Both the position numbers and the translations under genes were made by a program. From Herminiimonas sp. (GTDB lineage Bacteria; Pseudomonadota; Gammaproteobacteria; Burkholderiales; Burkholderiaceae_D): a DNA stretch of 64,000 bases. Under the pieces are notes generated by a model. It made no database searches, had not been told where the DNA came from, and saw only the letters and a list, made by a program, of their open reading frames with translations. The stretch lies in assembly GCA_027310305.1 (NCBI GenBank), contig DAIDBD010000029.1, positions 1 to 64,000 on the forward strand. The letters are read 5' to 3'. Shown here piece after piece: positions 44,033-52,806 of the stretch (position 1 is its first letter; the number at the start of each line of letters is the position of its first letter).

Positions 44033-44491
44033 TCAGCCTTGTTGCAGCAATAGATTGTTTAAAGAAATATCCAGATTGGTTTTTTCCTGACGCTCCCTGC
44101 TTATCCAAAGAGCGTAACCCGCACCAATCATGAGCCCTAATATCAAGCCTGCGATAACCGTCAAGCTTAAACGTGGCTTGCGTACAGGAACCGACACGCT
44201 TGCCAGAAATCGAGCTTCATCATAAAACTTGGATGTTGCAATGATCTCCTTCTGAGTGATTTCATTGAAGACATTCTCTAAACCGCTATCGTTGCGATCC
44301 AGACCCAACGAATCCTTGAGTGTTGGCAGCGCATTCAAAAATGCAGTGCCAGTATTACTTTTCTCGAGAAGCGCAATGCCTTTGGAGTAATAATTCAGCC
44401 ATGCATTATTCATTTTTTGTTCGCGTGCCAGCCGCTCTGGCACCCTTGGCACATTATGATGCCGTCGTCGGGAGGGTGGAGTCCATTTCAT
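44033..44491 (-). pseudogene. Wzz/GNVR-type chain-length-determinant-like C-terminal remnant
   Basis: C-terminus ARFLASVSVPVRKPRLSLTVIAGLILGLMIGAGYALWIS resembles the Wzz C-terminal TM; the N-terminal TM and most of the domain are absent. Confidence 0.5.
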
Positions 44492-44751
44492 TAAGTCCTA
44501 ATTAAAAAAGCCACTGCCTCCGAATTCCCCGGATGCAGTGGCTTCTTTTTGGTTGCTGGCGGACTGACACGGGCAAGTGCTCCGGCCACCGCGCCGGTAA
44601 CCTGGCTCTTCATGATCATCGCTTCCAGCACGGACTTGGCGACCTGCTTCTCTTCCGGCGACATCGCGGACAACGCCTCGAACTGAAAGCGCAAGTCCTC
44701 ATCCGGGCCGCGTTCCGACTCATCGAGCAGGAGCGCATCGGCGCTCACCAC
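44491..44751 (-). pseudogene. XRE-family regulator C-terminal remnant
   Basis: VSADALLLDESERGPDEDLRFQFEALSAMSPEEKQVAKSVLEAMIMK matches the tail of many XRE regulators; no HTH domain upstream. Confidence 0.6.
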
Positions 44752-44771
44752 TACTGCGTGAATTTTTCAGG

Positions 44772-45110
44772 CTAACGCGGCGGATCCGGTGACGGCGGCG
44801 GAGCTTGCGCCGGACGCACCGTCATGGGACCAAGCACCGGCACGCGATGGCCCTTGGCGTACATGCATTGTATGTAGCTGAGGTCATAGCGCCGCTGTGT
44901 GTCGTAGGCGGAAGTCTGCGCGGGGGGCGTTCCGCCGGCTTGTGTCAGCGCGTATGGCTGGCATACGGCATCATCGGCACGAAGCTGATCAAGACTCTTG
45001 CCGGTGCCAGGCAGCACCGGCACCGTGGGACCTGTCGGCACCCAAGTACATGCGCTCAACCCTATCAGGCCGACAAGCGATGACAGCCTGAATTTGTCTG
45101 GTGCAATCAT
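44772..45110 (-). CDS. Small secreted lipoprotein (lipobox LSAC), function unknown
   Basis: MIAPDKFRLSSLVGLIGLSACTWVPTGPT...; start overlaps the upstream stop codon (ATGA). Confidence 0.7.
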   Translation of the reverse strand: MIAPDKFRLSSLVGLIGLSACTWVPTGPTVPVLPGTGKSLDQLRADDAVCQPYALTQAGGTPPAQTSAYDTQRRYDLSYIQCMYAKGHRVPVLGPMTVRPAQAPPPSPDPPR

Positions 45111-45535
45111 GGCGGCCTCGGCCCGACGGGTTGCCAGCCGTCCGGGCATTGCGTCACATAGGGATAGTAGCCGCGAGAACTGGCGCAATAATACCAATAG
45201 GCGGATTGAGACGCTGCCTGTTCGTCGCCTTGCTCCACATACACCGGCGGCGATAAAGGCGCTACCACCGTTGGCGGGTAGTAATAGGATGGATAATACC
45301 AAGGCCAATAGCCGAGGCCAAACAATGCGTGACCGCCGCCATGCCCCCCTCCAAAATGTCCTCCGTGATGGCTTGCATGATTGCCGCCATGGCCGACTCC
45401 TCCACCATGGCCGACTCCTCCATGTCCCCCTCCGCCATGTCCGCCGCCTCCGCTGTGCCCGTTGGCCGCAGCCGCTGCCAAACTGACGAGGAACAAAAGC
45501 ATGAAAAGGACCCACCGCATTGGGACCCACCGCAT
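45107..45535 (-). CDS. Secreted Gly/His-rich protein
   Basis: Signal peptide MRWVLFMLLFLVSLAAAAANG, then GHSGGGGHGGGGHGGVGHGGGVGHGG..., Tyr/Pro-rich C-terminus. Confidence 0.7.
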   Translation of the reverse strand: MRWVPMRWVLFMLLFLVSLAAAAANGHSGGGGHGGGGHGGVGHGGGVGHGGNHASHHGGHFGGGHGGGHALFGLGYWPWYYPSYYYPPTVVAPLSPPVYVEQGDEQAASQSAYWYYCASSRGYYPYVTQCPDGWQPVGPRPP

Positions 45536-45537
45536 TG
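45508..45537. repeat. 15-bp perfect tandem duplication at a start codon
   Basis: GGACCCACCGCATTG x 2; encodes PMRWV twice. Confidence 0.9.
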
Positions 45538-45805
45538 GGTGCCGGGGGGAAATTCCGTATAGAGATGCCCTCATGATTTGCACTTTCTGAATTAAATCTA
45601 GCACACGCACTGTGCTTTTGCAAAAGTTCTATTTGGCTGTTCAAAGGCAACCGCAAGAAACTCGCGCAAACAGTGGCTTACTCTCGTATTTTGGATGAGG
45701 GGGATGGAACGCCGGACTGATGGAGCAGGTCTTGCCTTTTATCCACTTATCTCAAGAACGATGTATCAACCGGGAGCGGCTCCATCCGATTGCTCCACGC
45801 TTCCC

Positions 45806-47106
45806 TTATGCTCTTTGCGCAACCTGCGCCCGATGCGCCCCAGCATCCAGATCGTCCAGATAGGTAAACACCACCGGCACCACCAGCAAACTCAACACCG
45901 TCGATGTAATCAATCCGCCGATTACCGCAATCGACATCATGCCCGCGCCCATCGCCAGCGTCGTCATGATGATCGGCCGCGCGCGCTTGTGGCAGGCGTC
46001 GAGCAACGCTTCGACGCGGCTCATGCCGTGATCGCGCCGTGCGACGATCGCGTATTCCACCAGCAAAATCGAGTTCTTGGTGGCGATGCCCATCAGCATG
46101 ATCAGGCCGATCAGCGACGGCATCGAGAAACTCTTTTGCGCACCAGCAGGCCGACGAATGCGCCGCCCAGCGCCAGCGGCAGCGCCGCCAGGATCGTCAC
46201 CGGATGCAGGAAATCCTTGAACAGCAGCACCAGCACGATATAGATGCACAGCAAGATGCACAGCACGCCGGTCAGCATCGCCAGGCCGAAACTGGCAAAC
46301 AATTCGCCCATCACTTCGGCATCGTCCACTTCGACCACTTTCACGCCGGGCGGCAGGTTGACGATGGCCGGCAGCTTTTGCGCCGCCGCGGTCACATCGC
46401 CCAGCGGCAAGCCGGACAGCTCGATTTCGAAATTGACGTTGCGCGAGCGATCGTAACGGTCGATGACCGCCGGGCCGCCGGCGATTTCCAGCGACGCAAC
46501 CTGGCCCAGCATGACCGGACCTTTCGAGCCGGGCACCGTCAGCCGTTCGAGCACGCTCAAATCCTTGCGCGCTGCATCATCGAGCTTGACGACGATCGGC
46601 ACCTGCCGCTGCGACAGATTCAGCTTCGGCAACGCCAGGTCGTAATCGCCCAGCGTCGCGATGCGCAACGTATCGCCGATCGCGGTACTGGTGACGCCGA
46701 GGTCGGCGGCGCGTGCAAAGTCGGGCCGTACCGCAATCTCCGGGCGGATCAGGCTGGCGGTCGATACGACGCTGCCCAAGCCGGGGATCGTGCGCAAATC
46801 CTTTCCCACCGCCAGCGCCGCCGTTTGCAATGCGACGGGATCTTCGCCGGTCAGCACCAGGACGTATTTTTCGCCGGAACCGCCGAGGCCGACCTTGCTG
46901 TGCACGCCCGGCAGGTTTTCCAGCGCGGCGCGAATCCGGTTTTCGATGCCTTGCTTGCGCGGACGGTCGCTGCGGTCGCTCATCAGGAGCGTCAGCGTCG
47001 CCTTGCGGGTTTCAGCCGCGCCTTGCGGTGCGAACGGATCGGAGCCGCCGCCGCCGATGGTGGTGGTGTACACGCTCTTGATGTGCTTTACCTGGGATAC
47101 CAGCAT
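45806..47106 (-). pseudogene. RND efflux transporter remnant (5' truncated, frameshifted)
   Basis: Two overlapping frames (46111-47106, 45806-46261) together give the AcrB-like C-terminal half; frameshift near 46130; internal deletion in GAGMM|SIAVIGGLITST. Confidence 0.85.
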
Positions 47107-47252
47107 GCGCGCCGCTCGGTTGATCTGGCCAACAAGCTGTATCAGGCGGGCCGGACCGGCTATCTCGATCTGCTCGATGCGCAGTGCAATTGCGCGGAAC
47201 GCGGGCGACGACGACGGTGGCGTTGATCCGGTCGCTCGGCGGCGGCTGGTAA
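47104..47252 (+). pseudogene. Outer-membrane efflux factor (OprM/NodT type) C-terminal remnant
   Basis: ARRSVDLANKLYQAGRTGYLDLLDAQ, then after a frameshift ATTTVALIRSLGGGW*. Confidence 0.75.
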
Positions 47253-47520
47253 GCGATGCGAATCGAGGCCTTGTTCACATCGGGAATTACCGCAATGAAA
47301 CGATCCGGCATTCAGGTTGCAATTTGATGGTAAAACCTTGTGCTATGTTAAATAGCGCATCCGATCGTTTGAACATTCTTTCTATTGTCCAGTCTATGGA
47401 AAGCGGGCAATCGGCCCGTGCAACGGATTGCCTGTATCAGACAATATGCAGCCGCACGCAGATTGCGGATATGCGCCATCGTTGAAAATCTCGATCAACC
47501 ATTTATCAGGAGTCGCGACA

Positions 47521-47693
47521 TGAACAAGGATCAAGTAAAGGGCGGTGCGAAAGACCTCGCCGGCAAAGCGCAGCAGCAGGCGGGAAAAATGACCGGCAGC
47601 AAGGAGCAGCAAGCCAAGGGATTGGCAAAGCAGGCATCCGGCAAAGTCCAAAAAAACGTCGGTGATGCAAAAGAAGCCGCCAAAGGCAGATAG
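47521..47693 (+). CDS. CsbD-family stress-response protein
   Basis: MNKDQVKGGAKDLAGKAQQQAGKMTGSKEQQAKGLAKQASGKVQKNVGDAKEAAKGR. Confidence 0.9.
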
Positions 47694-47740
47694 GCTTGCC
47701 GTTGCATGAATTAACAGCAGTACAGGTGTGGCAAAAAGCG

Positions 47741-47796
47741 AGTTCCTTTCTCTTGTCATCGTCACGGTGGTTCAAAAAAGAGAAAGGAACTTTTTT
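47741..47796 (+). terminator. Long-stem terminator-like hairpin downstream of the csbD-like gene
   Basis: AGTTCCTTTCTCTT ... AAGAGAAAGGAACT (14 bp perfect) followed by T run. Confidence 0.7.
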
Positions 47797-47870
47797 ATGG
47801 CGCATTTGAATTCGCGAACCTTGAAAATTTTGATTGATCCAATTGTTCAGTCAATTTCAACTGGTCCGGC

Positions 47871-48968
47871 ATGTTGAAGGGTTTGAACCGTTTATGGTGG
47901 AGCGGTGTCAAACAAATCCGCAAGGCACAAAAAAGCCGCAATAAAAAACTGGTAAAAAGCCTTTTTGCCAAGCCTGCGGCGAAGCGCACGCGCCGTCTGC
48001 CAGCCGCGCCGGCAAAACGCATCGCCGTTGCATCGGCCGCCCGGCCCGCCGGCAAATGGCTGGCTTCCTATTTCTCATCGTTTGAAGTGGATGGCGTGCC
48101 GTCTGCACGCAGAATGCGCTATTGGCTGTACCTGCCGGCAAATGCGCCGCCATCGCCACTGCCGGTGGTGGTGATGCTGCATGGCTGCGAACAGACTGCG
48201 GACGAGTTTGCGCAAGGCACGCGGATGAATCTGCTGGCCGACGAAAAAGGCTTCGCCGTACTGTATCCGCAGCAATCGCGCAATGCGCATCCGAACCGCT
48301 GCTGGTCCTGGTACAAGCGGGCGATTCAAAATGGCGGCGGCGAAGCGAAAATGATCGCCGCGTTGATTGAAAAAGCCGTCCTGAAAAACGAGCTGGACCG
48401 CTCCCGTGTCTACCTCGCCGGATTATCCGCCGGCGCCGCCATGGCCAACATCGTGGCGCTGAATTATCCGGACCTGATTGCGGCGGTGGGATTGCATTCT
48501 GGGCCGGTGTTCGGCGCCGCGCATTCGCGGATGGGCGCCTATGGCGTCATGCAGCACGGCGCATCGCTCTCGATCGACGGCGCTATCGAGAGCGCCGTTA
48601 AAAGACGCATCGCGTTTCCCGCAATGCCGGCGATCCTGATCCACGGCCGGCAGGACACCGTGGTACGCCCGATCAATCTGGCGCAACTGGCCCGGCAGTT
48701 CACATTGCTGGATCGCTTGTCGGCGGACGGCGCGGAGCCGCTCAGGCGCAAGGCAACGGAGCCGGCAGCCGCTTCCACGCGCGGTAAGACCTGTCAAACG
48801 GATGATTACTACGCCGGTAAAAAGCTGATGCTGAAAGTGTGCGAGATATTTCAGCTCGATCATGCATGGAGCGGCGGCGATTGCATGCTTCGGTTCAATG
48901 CCTGCAAGGGGCCGGATGCCAGCAAGATGATGTGGAATTTTTTCGCAAGGCACCGGCGGGTCGCATGA
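47871..48968 (+). CDS. PHB depolymerase-family esterase
   Basis: VVMLHGCEQTADEFAQGTRMN, lipase box AGLSAGAAM. Confidence 0.88.
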   Translation: MLKGLNRLWWSGVKQIRKAQKSRNKKLVKSLFAKPAAKRTRRLPAAPAKRIAVASAARPAGKWLASYFSSFEVDGVPSARRMRYWLYLPANAPPSPLPVVVMLHGCEQTADEFAQGTRMNLLADEKGFAVLYPQQSRNAHPNRCWSWYKRAIQNGGGEAKMIAALIEKAVLKNELDRSRVYLAGLSAGAAMANIVALNYPDLIAAVGLHSGPVFGAAHSRMGAYGVMQHGASLSIDGAIESAVKRRIAFPAMPAILIHGRQDTVVRPINLAQLARQFTLLDRLSADGAEPLRRKATEPAAASTRGKTCQTDDYYAGKKLMLKVCEIFQLDHAWSGGDCMLRFNACKGPDASKMMWNFFARHRRVA

Positions 48969-49131
48969 TGCATCGTTCATGATCCGGCAATTGGTGCCGC
49001 AAGCCTCTCGACATCGGCTCCAGCGCGCGCCGGAAACAGCAAATTCCGATAGATCGGAAACTCTCTTTTTCCTTCGGGCAAGCATTTGATGCAAGCCGGT
49101 CTGACAATGCCGCAACCGGTGAAAAGTACGC

Positions 49132-49159
49132 TTGACAATCTTCTGTTAAGGCCTATAAT
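49132..49159 (+). promoter_or_regulatory. Consensus sigma70 promoter TTGACA-N16-TATAAT
   Basis: TTGACA 49132-49137, TATAAT 49154-49159. Confidence 0.8.
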
Positions 49160-49163
49160 TTAC

Positions 49164-49197
49164 ATCCATATAGATGGTATATGGAATCCATATGGAT
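49164..49197. promoter_or_regulatory. Tandem dyad operator candidate upstream of the RHH gene
   Basis: ATCCATAT at 49164-49171 and again at 49186-49193, 22 bp apart; perfect palindrome ATCCATATGGAT 49186-49197; CCATAT/ATATGG pair 49166-49184. Confidence 0.65.
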
Positions 49198-49212
49198 GGA
49201 ATAAGAAGGCAA

Positions 49213-49626
49213 ATGACCGTACACGACATTCGCGCAAAAATAGGCGAAACCGAAAAAATCACCATCAATCTGGGCTTGATCGATCTCGGGCAGATCGATT
49301 TGCTGGTGCAGGAAGGGTTCTATTCGAACCGTACCGATCTGATCCGCACGGCGATCCGCAATCAATTGACGACGCACGCGGAAGTGGTCAGGCAAACCGT
49401 CGCGCGCAAGAGTCTGGTGCTCGGGCTGCAGCATTATTCGCGCGCCGATCTGGAAGCGGTGCAGGCGGCCGGACAGACCTTGCAGATCCAGGTGCTCGGC
49501 CTGGCCAGCATCGGCGCCGACGTATCGCCGGAACTGGCGCTGGCCACCATCGACTCGCTCGTCGTATTGGGCGCCTTGCATGCCAGCCCCGCCGTCAAAA
49601 GCGCGTTGGCCGCGCGCATTCGTTAA
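49213..49626 (+). CDS. Ribbon-helix-helix (CopG-like) transcriptional regulator
   Basis: EKITINLGLIDLGQIDLLVQEGFYSNRTDLIRTAIRNQL. Confidence 0.8.
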   Translation: MTVHDIRAKIGETEKITINLGLIDLGQIDLLVQEGFYSNRTDLIRTAIRNQLTTHAEVVRQTVARKSLVLGLQHYSRADLEAVQAAGQTLQIQVLGLASIGADVSPELALATIDSLVVLGALHASPAVKSALAARIR

Positions 49627-49651
49627 CCGGTTCGACACACGAAGGAATCCA

Positions 49652-50908
49652 ATGAAAATGAATGAAAAAATGTTCGCGGTCATGCGCGAAGCGGCGCACA
49701 TGCTGCAATCCGGCGGGACGCTCGCCGCCACCGAAAAAATTCAGCGCACGCTCAATGATCTGATGCCGTCCGGCGCAATGAACACGGGCTTCGAGCAGCC
49801 TGCAACCGCACCTGCGGCAAGGCCGATGCGGGACATCAATCCTGCACCGTTTTCACGTACCGGCGGCGTCGATGCGAGCGCGGGATTTGTTCCCCATCTG
49901 TTGGCGGGGCTGGGCGTGTCATCCTCGTTGGAAGGCGGCACATCCGGCATGCCTGCGCTCGTGCCGCAAACCGATCCTGATGCAAAAACCGACAACATCG
50001 CCAGCGGAAAATTCATCACCGCTTCCTATGCCAACCATGCCGGTACGCGGCAGTACAAGCTGTATGTTCCGGCCGGCTATCACGGCCAGCCGCTGCCGCT
50101 GGTGGTGATGCTGCACGGCTGCACGCAAAATCCCGACGACTTCGCCACCGGCACGCGGATGAATGCGATCGCGGAAGAAAAACAGTGCCTGGTGGCGTAT
50201 CCGGCGCAGTCGCAATCGGCCAACGGCTCGAAATGCTGGAACTGGTTCAAGTCGATCGACCAGCAACGCGAGCAGGGCGAGCCGTCGATCATTGCCGGCA
50301 TCACGCGCGAGATCATCAGGACCTATCATGTCGATGCGCGCCGGGTCTATATCGCCGGCCTGTCGGCGGGCGGCGCAATGGCCGTCATCATGGGAACCAC
50401 GTATCCGGAACTGTATGCGGCGGTCGGCATTCATTCCGGCCTGCCGTATGCCGCCGCCGATGATTTGCCGTCGGCGCTGGCTGCGATGAAAGGCGGCATG
50501 GCGGCAGCGCATGGCCGGAAAACGCATGGCGTCGCGCCGGCATCCGGTTCACAGATCAAGCCGATCATCGTATTCCACGGCGACCGGGACCAGACGGTGC
50601 ATCCGCGCAATGGTGATCAGATCGTCGCGCAATCGGTTGCGCCGCGTGGCAGAGCAAATGGTTCTCCGGGATCTCCGCGAGCGACGGTGCAGAACGGACG
50701 TGCATCCGGCGGTCATGCCTATACGCAGACCGTTCATCATGATGAATACGGAGAGGCCGTTGCGGAACAATGGCTGGTGCACGGCGCCGGTCATGCGTGG
50801 TTCGGCGGCAGCAGTAGCGGTACTTACACCGATGCAAAAGGGCCGGACGCGTCACGGGAAATGATGCGCTTTTTTTCTACCCATCCTGAACCTGCAACTG
50901 CACGGTAA
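49652..50908 (+). CDS. PHB depolymerase-family esterase
   Basis: LPLVVMLHGCTQNPDDFATGTRMNAIAEEKQCLVAYPAQSQSANGSKCWNWF, lipase box AGLSAGGAM. Confidence 0.9.
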   Translation: MKMNEKMFAVMREAAHMLQSGGTLAATEKIQRTLNDLMPSGAMNTGFEQPATAPAARPMRDINPAPFSRTGGVDASAGFVPHLLAGLGVSSSLEGGTSGMPALVPQTDPDAKTDNIASGKFITASYANHAGTRQYKLYVPAGYHGQPLPLVVMLHGCTQNPDDFATGTRMNAIAEEKQCLVAYPAQSQSANGSKCWNWFKSIDQQREQGEPSIIAGITREIIRTYHVDARRVYIAGLSAGGAMAVIMGTTYPELYAAVGIHSGLPYAAADDLPSALAAMKGGMAAAHGRKTHGVAPASGSQIKPIIVFHGDRDQTVHPRNGDQIVAQSVAPRGRANGSPGSPRATVQNGRASGGHAYTQTVHHDEYGEAVAEQWLVHGAGHAWFGGSSSGTYTDAKGPDASREMMRFFSTHPEPATAR

Positions 50909-50969
50909 AGCGTATTGGCTGTGAAAGCCAAACGGATGCGCACCGAGACGCTGCGTTACAATGGCGGTT

Positions 50970-51303
50970 GAAGTAAGCCAGACAGCCGCTGGCCGGCGCT
51001 GCAACTTCGGTTGATCACAGCGACGGCGGGAGGAAGGTCCGGACTCCATAGAGCAGGATGACGGTTAACGGCCGTCCGCCGCGAGGCGAGGAACAGGGCC
51101 ACAGAGACGAGCGTATTCAGTTACGGTGAAACGCGGTAACCTCCATCCGGAGCAATTCCAAATAGGCACGCGTTGATGTTGCTCGCGGAGCGTGCGGGTA
51201 GGAAGCTTGAGCCGTGGAGCAATTCACGGCCTAGAGGAATGGCTGTCATAACGCGCGGGCTTACCCGCGTCGTCGTAACAGAATCCGGCCTATCGGCTTA
51301 CTT
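50970..51303 (+). ncRNA. rnpB: RNase P RNA, class A
   Basis: GAAGTAAGCCAGACAG...GGGAGGAAGGTCCGGACTCCATAGAGCAGGATG...CGGAGCAATTCCAAATAGGCA...AACAGAATCCGGCCTATCGGCTTACTT; both ends pair (AAGTAAGCC/GGCTTACTT). Confidence 0.95.
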
Positions 51304-51538
51304 CATTTCTTCTTTCATGTTGCGGCATGGCGATCATGCCAACCGCAGCGCTTCCCGGTTTTATCTTTTCAATGTCGTGCTCATCGCAGCATGGATGCGT
51401 GCCGGCCATCGCATTTTCATTTTTTTCAGTCGTGTGAAATTCATTTCAGCAAATTCGAATCCGATTTTCAGATGCGCGCGTATATCTTTGTGCAACTTCG
51501 CAAAACAGATTTTCACACCACTTTTTGAAGGAATCATT

Positions 51539-52093
51539 ATGCGCAAACTGACTTATGCACTCGTCCTCTCCACGTCCTTGCTGGCTGCCGGTGCGGCATT
51601 CGCCCAAAACGCCGTGATGGTCGGCGGACAAAGCATGTTGCCAAGCAAGGATATCGTCGATAACGCTGTCAATTCGGCCGATCACACCACACTGGTTGCC
51701 GCCGTAAAAGCCGCCGGCCTGGTCGAGACGCTCAAAGGGAAAGGCCCGTTCACGGTATTCGCGCCTACCAATGCCGCGTTCGGCAAGCTGCCGGCCGGTA
51801 CCGTTGACACGCTGGTCAAGCCGGAAAACAAGGCGACGCTGACTAAAATTCTGACCTATCACGTCGTGCCGGGCAAATATGATTTCATGGCATTGTCCAA
51901 TGAAATCAAAAAGCATGACGGCAAGGCCACGCTGCCGACAGCCAGCGGCGGCAAGCTGATGTTTGTGATGAACGGCATGCATAACATCAATGTGATGGAT
52001 GAAAGCGGCAACACCGCCAGCATCAGCACTTACGACGTGTATCAGTCGAACGGCGTGATCAACGTGATCGACACCGTGCTGCTGCCTAAATAA
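51539..52093 (+). CDS. Fasciclin-domain secreted protein
   Basis: Signal peptide; DHTTLVAAVKAAGLVETLKGKGPFTVFAPTNAAFGKLPAGTVDTL. Confidence 0.92.
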   Translation: MRKLTYALVLSTSLLAAGAAFAQNAVMVGGQSMLPSKDIVDNAVNSADHTTLVAAVKAAGLVETLKGKGPFTVFAPTNAAFGKLPAGTVDTLVKPENKATLTKILTYHVVPGKYDFMALSNEIKKHDGKATLPTASGGKLMFVMNGMHNINVMDESGNTASISTYDVYQSNGVINVIDTVLLPK

Positions 52094-52113
52094 TTCGACG
52101 CCGATCGGCAAGC

Positions 52114-52152
52114 AGCGCTGCCTCCGGCCAGTCCGGAGGCAGCGCCATTTTT
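52114..52152 (+). terminator. Terminator after the fasciclin gene
   Basis: GCGCTGCCTCCGG..CCGGAGGCAGCGCCATTTTTA. Confidence 0.85.
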
Positions 52153-52267
52153 ATCCGGCTTGGCATATGTCCAGCCGCCGTGGTTTGGGAGGGAAAATTA
52201 CGATTCATCAAATCATGCGTCGAAAACGATTATCGCCGGCCGTTCAAGACAGCACGCTTGAGTCATA

Positions 52268-52283
52268 TCAAAATCGATTTTGA
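52268..52283. repeat. 16-bp perfect palindrome TCAAAATCGATTTTGA
   Basis: Direct reading. Confidence 0.9.
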
Positions 52284-52304
52284 GGGCTCGCATAAAGTTT
52301 GTTC

Positions 52305-52457
52305 AAGAGTTTGTCGGCCGTGGGATGGAAGCGAATAAAAAAGAATCGCGAAGCGATTGAATGTCTTCGTCAAGCATGCTGCGTTCACGCAAAGGTTTGA
52401 CGAATTAAAAATTTCTTGCCTCTTTTTCGCACTTCATCCCACGACCGACAAGCTCTT
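52305..52457. repeat. 153-bp multi-stem inverted-repeat element, candidate structured RNA or MITE
   Basis: Outer arms AAGAGTTTGTCGGCCGTGGGATGGAAG / CTTCATCCCACGACCGACAAGCTCTT (3 mismatches/wobbles); inner hairpins AATCGC-GAA-GCGATT and TTCGTCAA...TTGACGAA. Confidence 0.7.
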
Positions 52458-52597
52458 TCTTCATCTATTCAATATCGCAATGGATGTCTGCCAAACGGAT
52501 GTTTCGTATCATTTCGCAAAGTGGAACCGATCAAGCTAAACAAGAAGCAGCGGCATAATTCAATCGCCGATTGCGACAATAAAGAGAGGATGTCATC

Positions 52598-52750
52598 TTG
52601 AATATCAATTTAAGCCTTGCTCCGCTGGTGTCGCTGGTTGCCGGGATTCTGATCCTGGTCATGCCGCGCCTGTTGAATTTCATCGTCGCCATTTATCTGA
52701 TCATCATCGGTCTGATCGGACTTTTCGGCAGCAGCCATTTCCTCAAGTAA
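52598..52750 (+). CDS. Small DUF3096-like membrane protein (50 aa)
   Basis: TTG start; MNINLSLAPLVSLVAGILILVMPRLLNFIVAIYLIIIGLIGLFGSSHFLK. Not in the supplied ORF track. Confidence 0.75.
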   Translation: MNINLSLAPLVSLVAGILILVMPRLLNFIVAIYLIIIGLIGLFGSSHFLK

Positions 52751-52778
52751 AACACAACACGCGCTTTACCCTGCATGA

Positions 52779-52806
52779 CAAAACGCCATCGCCGAGATGG
52801 CGTTTT
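52779..52806 (+). terminator. Terminator after the DUF3096-like gene
   Basis: AAAACGCCATCgccgaGATGGCGTTTT. Confidence 0.85.

Noticed and set aside
45340-45470. Repetitive sequence considered as a CRISPR or minisatellite
   Set aside because: It is the Gly/His codon repeat of a secreted protein; no spacer-repeat periodicity.
46204-47226. 340-aa plus-strand ORF
   Set aside because: Mostly antisense of the RND remnant; only the last ~40 codons are real outer-membrane-factor sequence.
51173-51538. N-terminal part of the 306-aa ORF at 51173-52093
   Set aside because: Overlaps rnpB; the real fasciclin CDS starts at 51539 with a signal peptide.
52357-52601. Short ORFs of 60-61 aa in the intergenic element
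   Set aside because: They lie within or just after the inverted-repeat structure and have no RBS or recognisable family.
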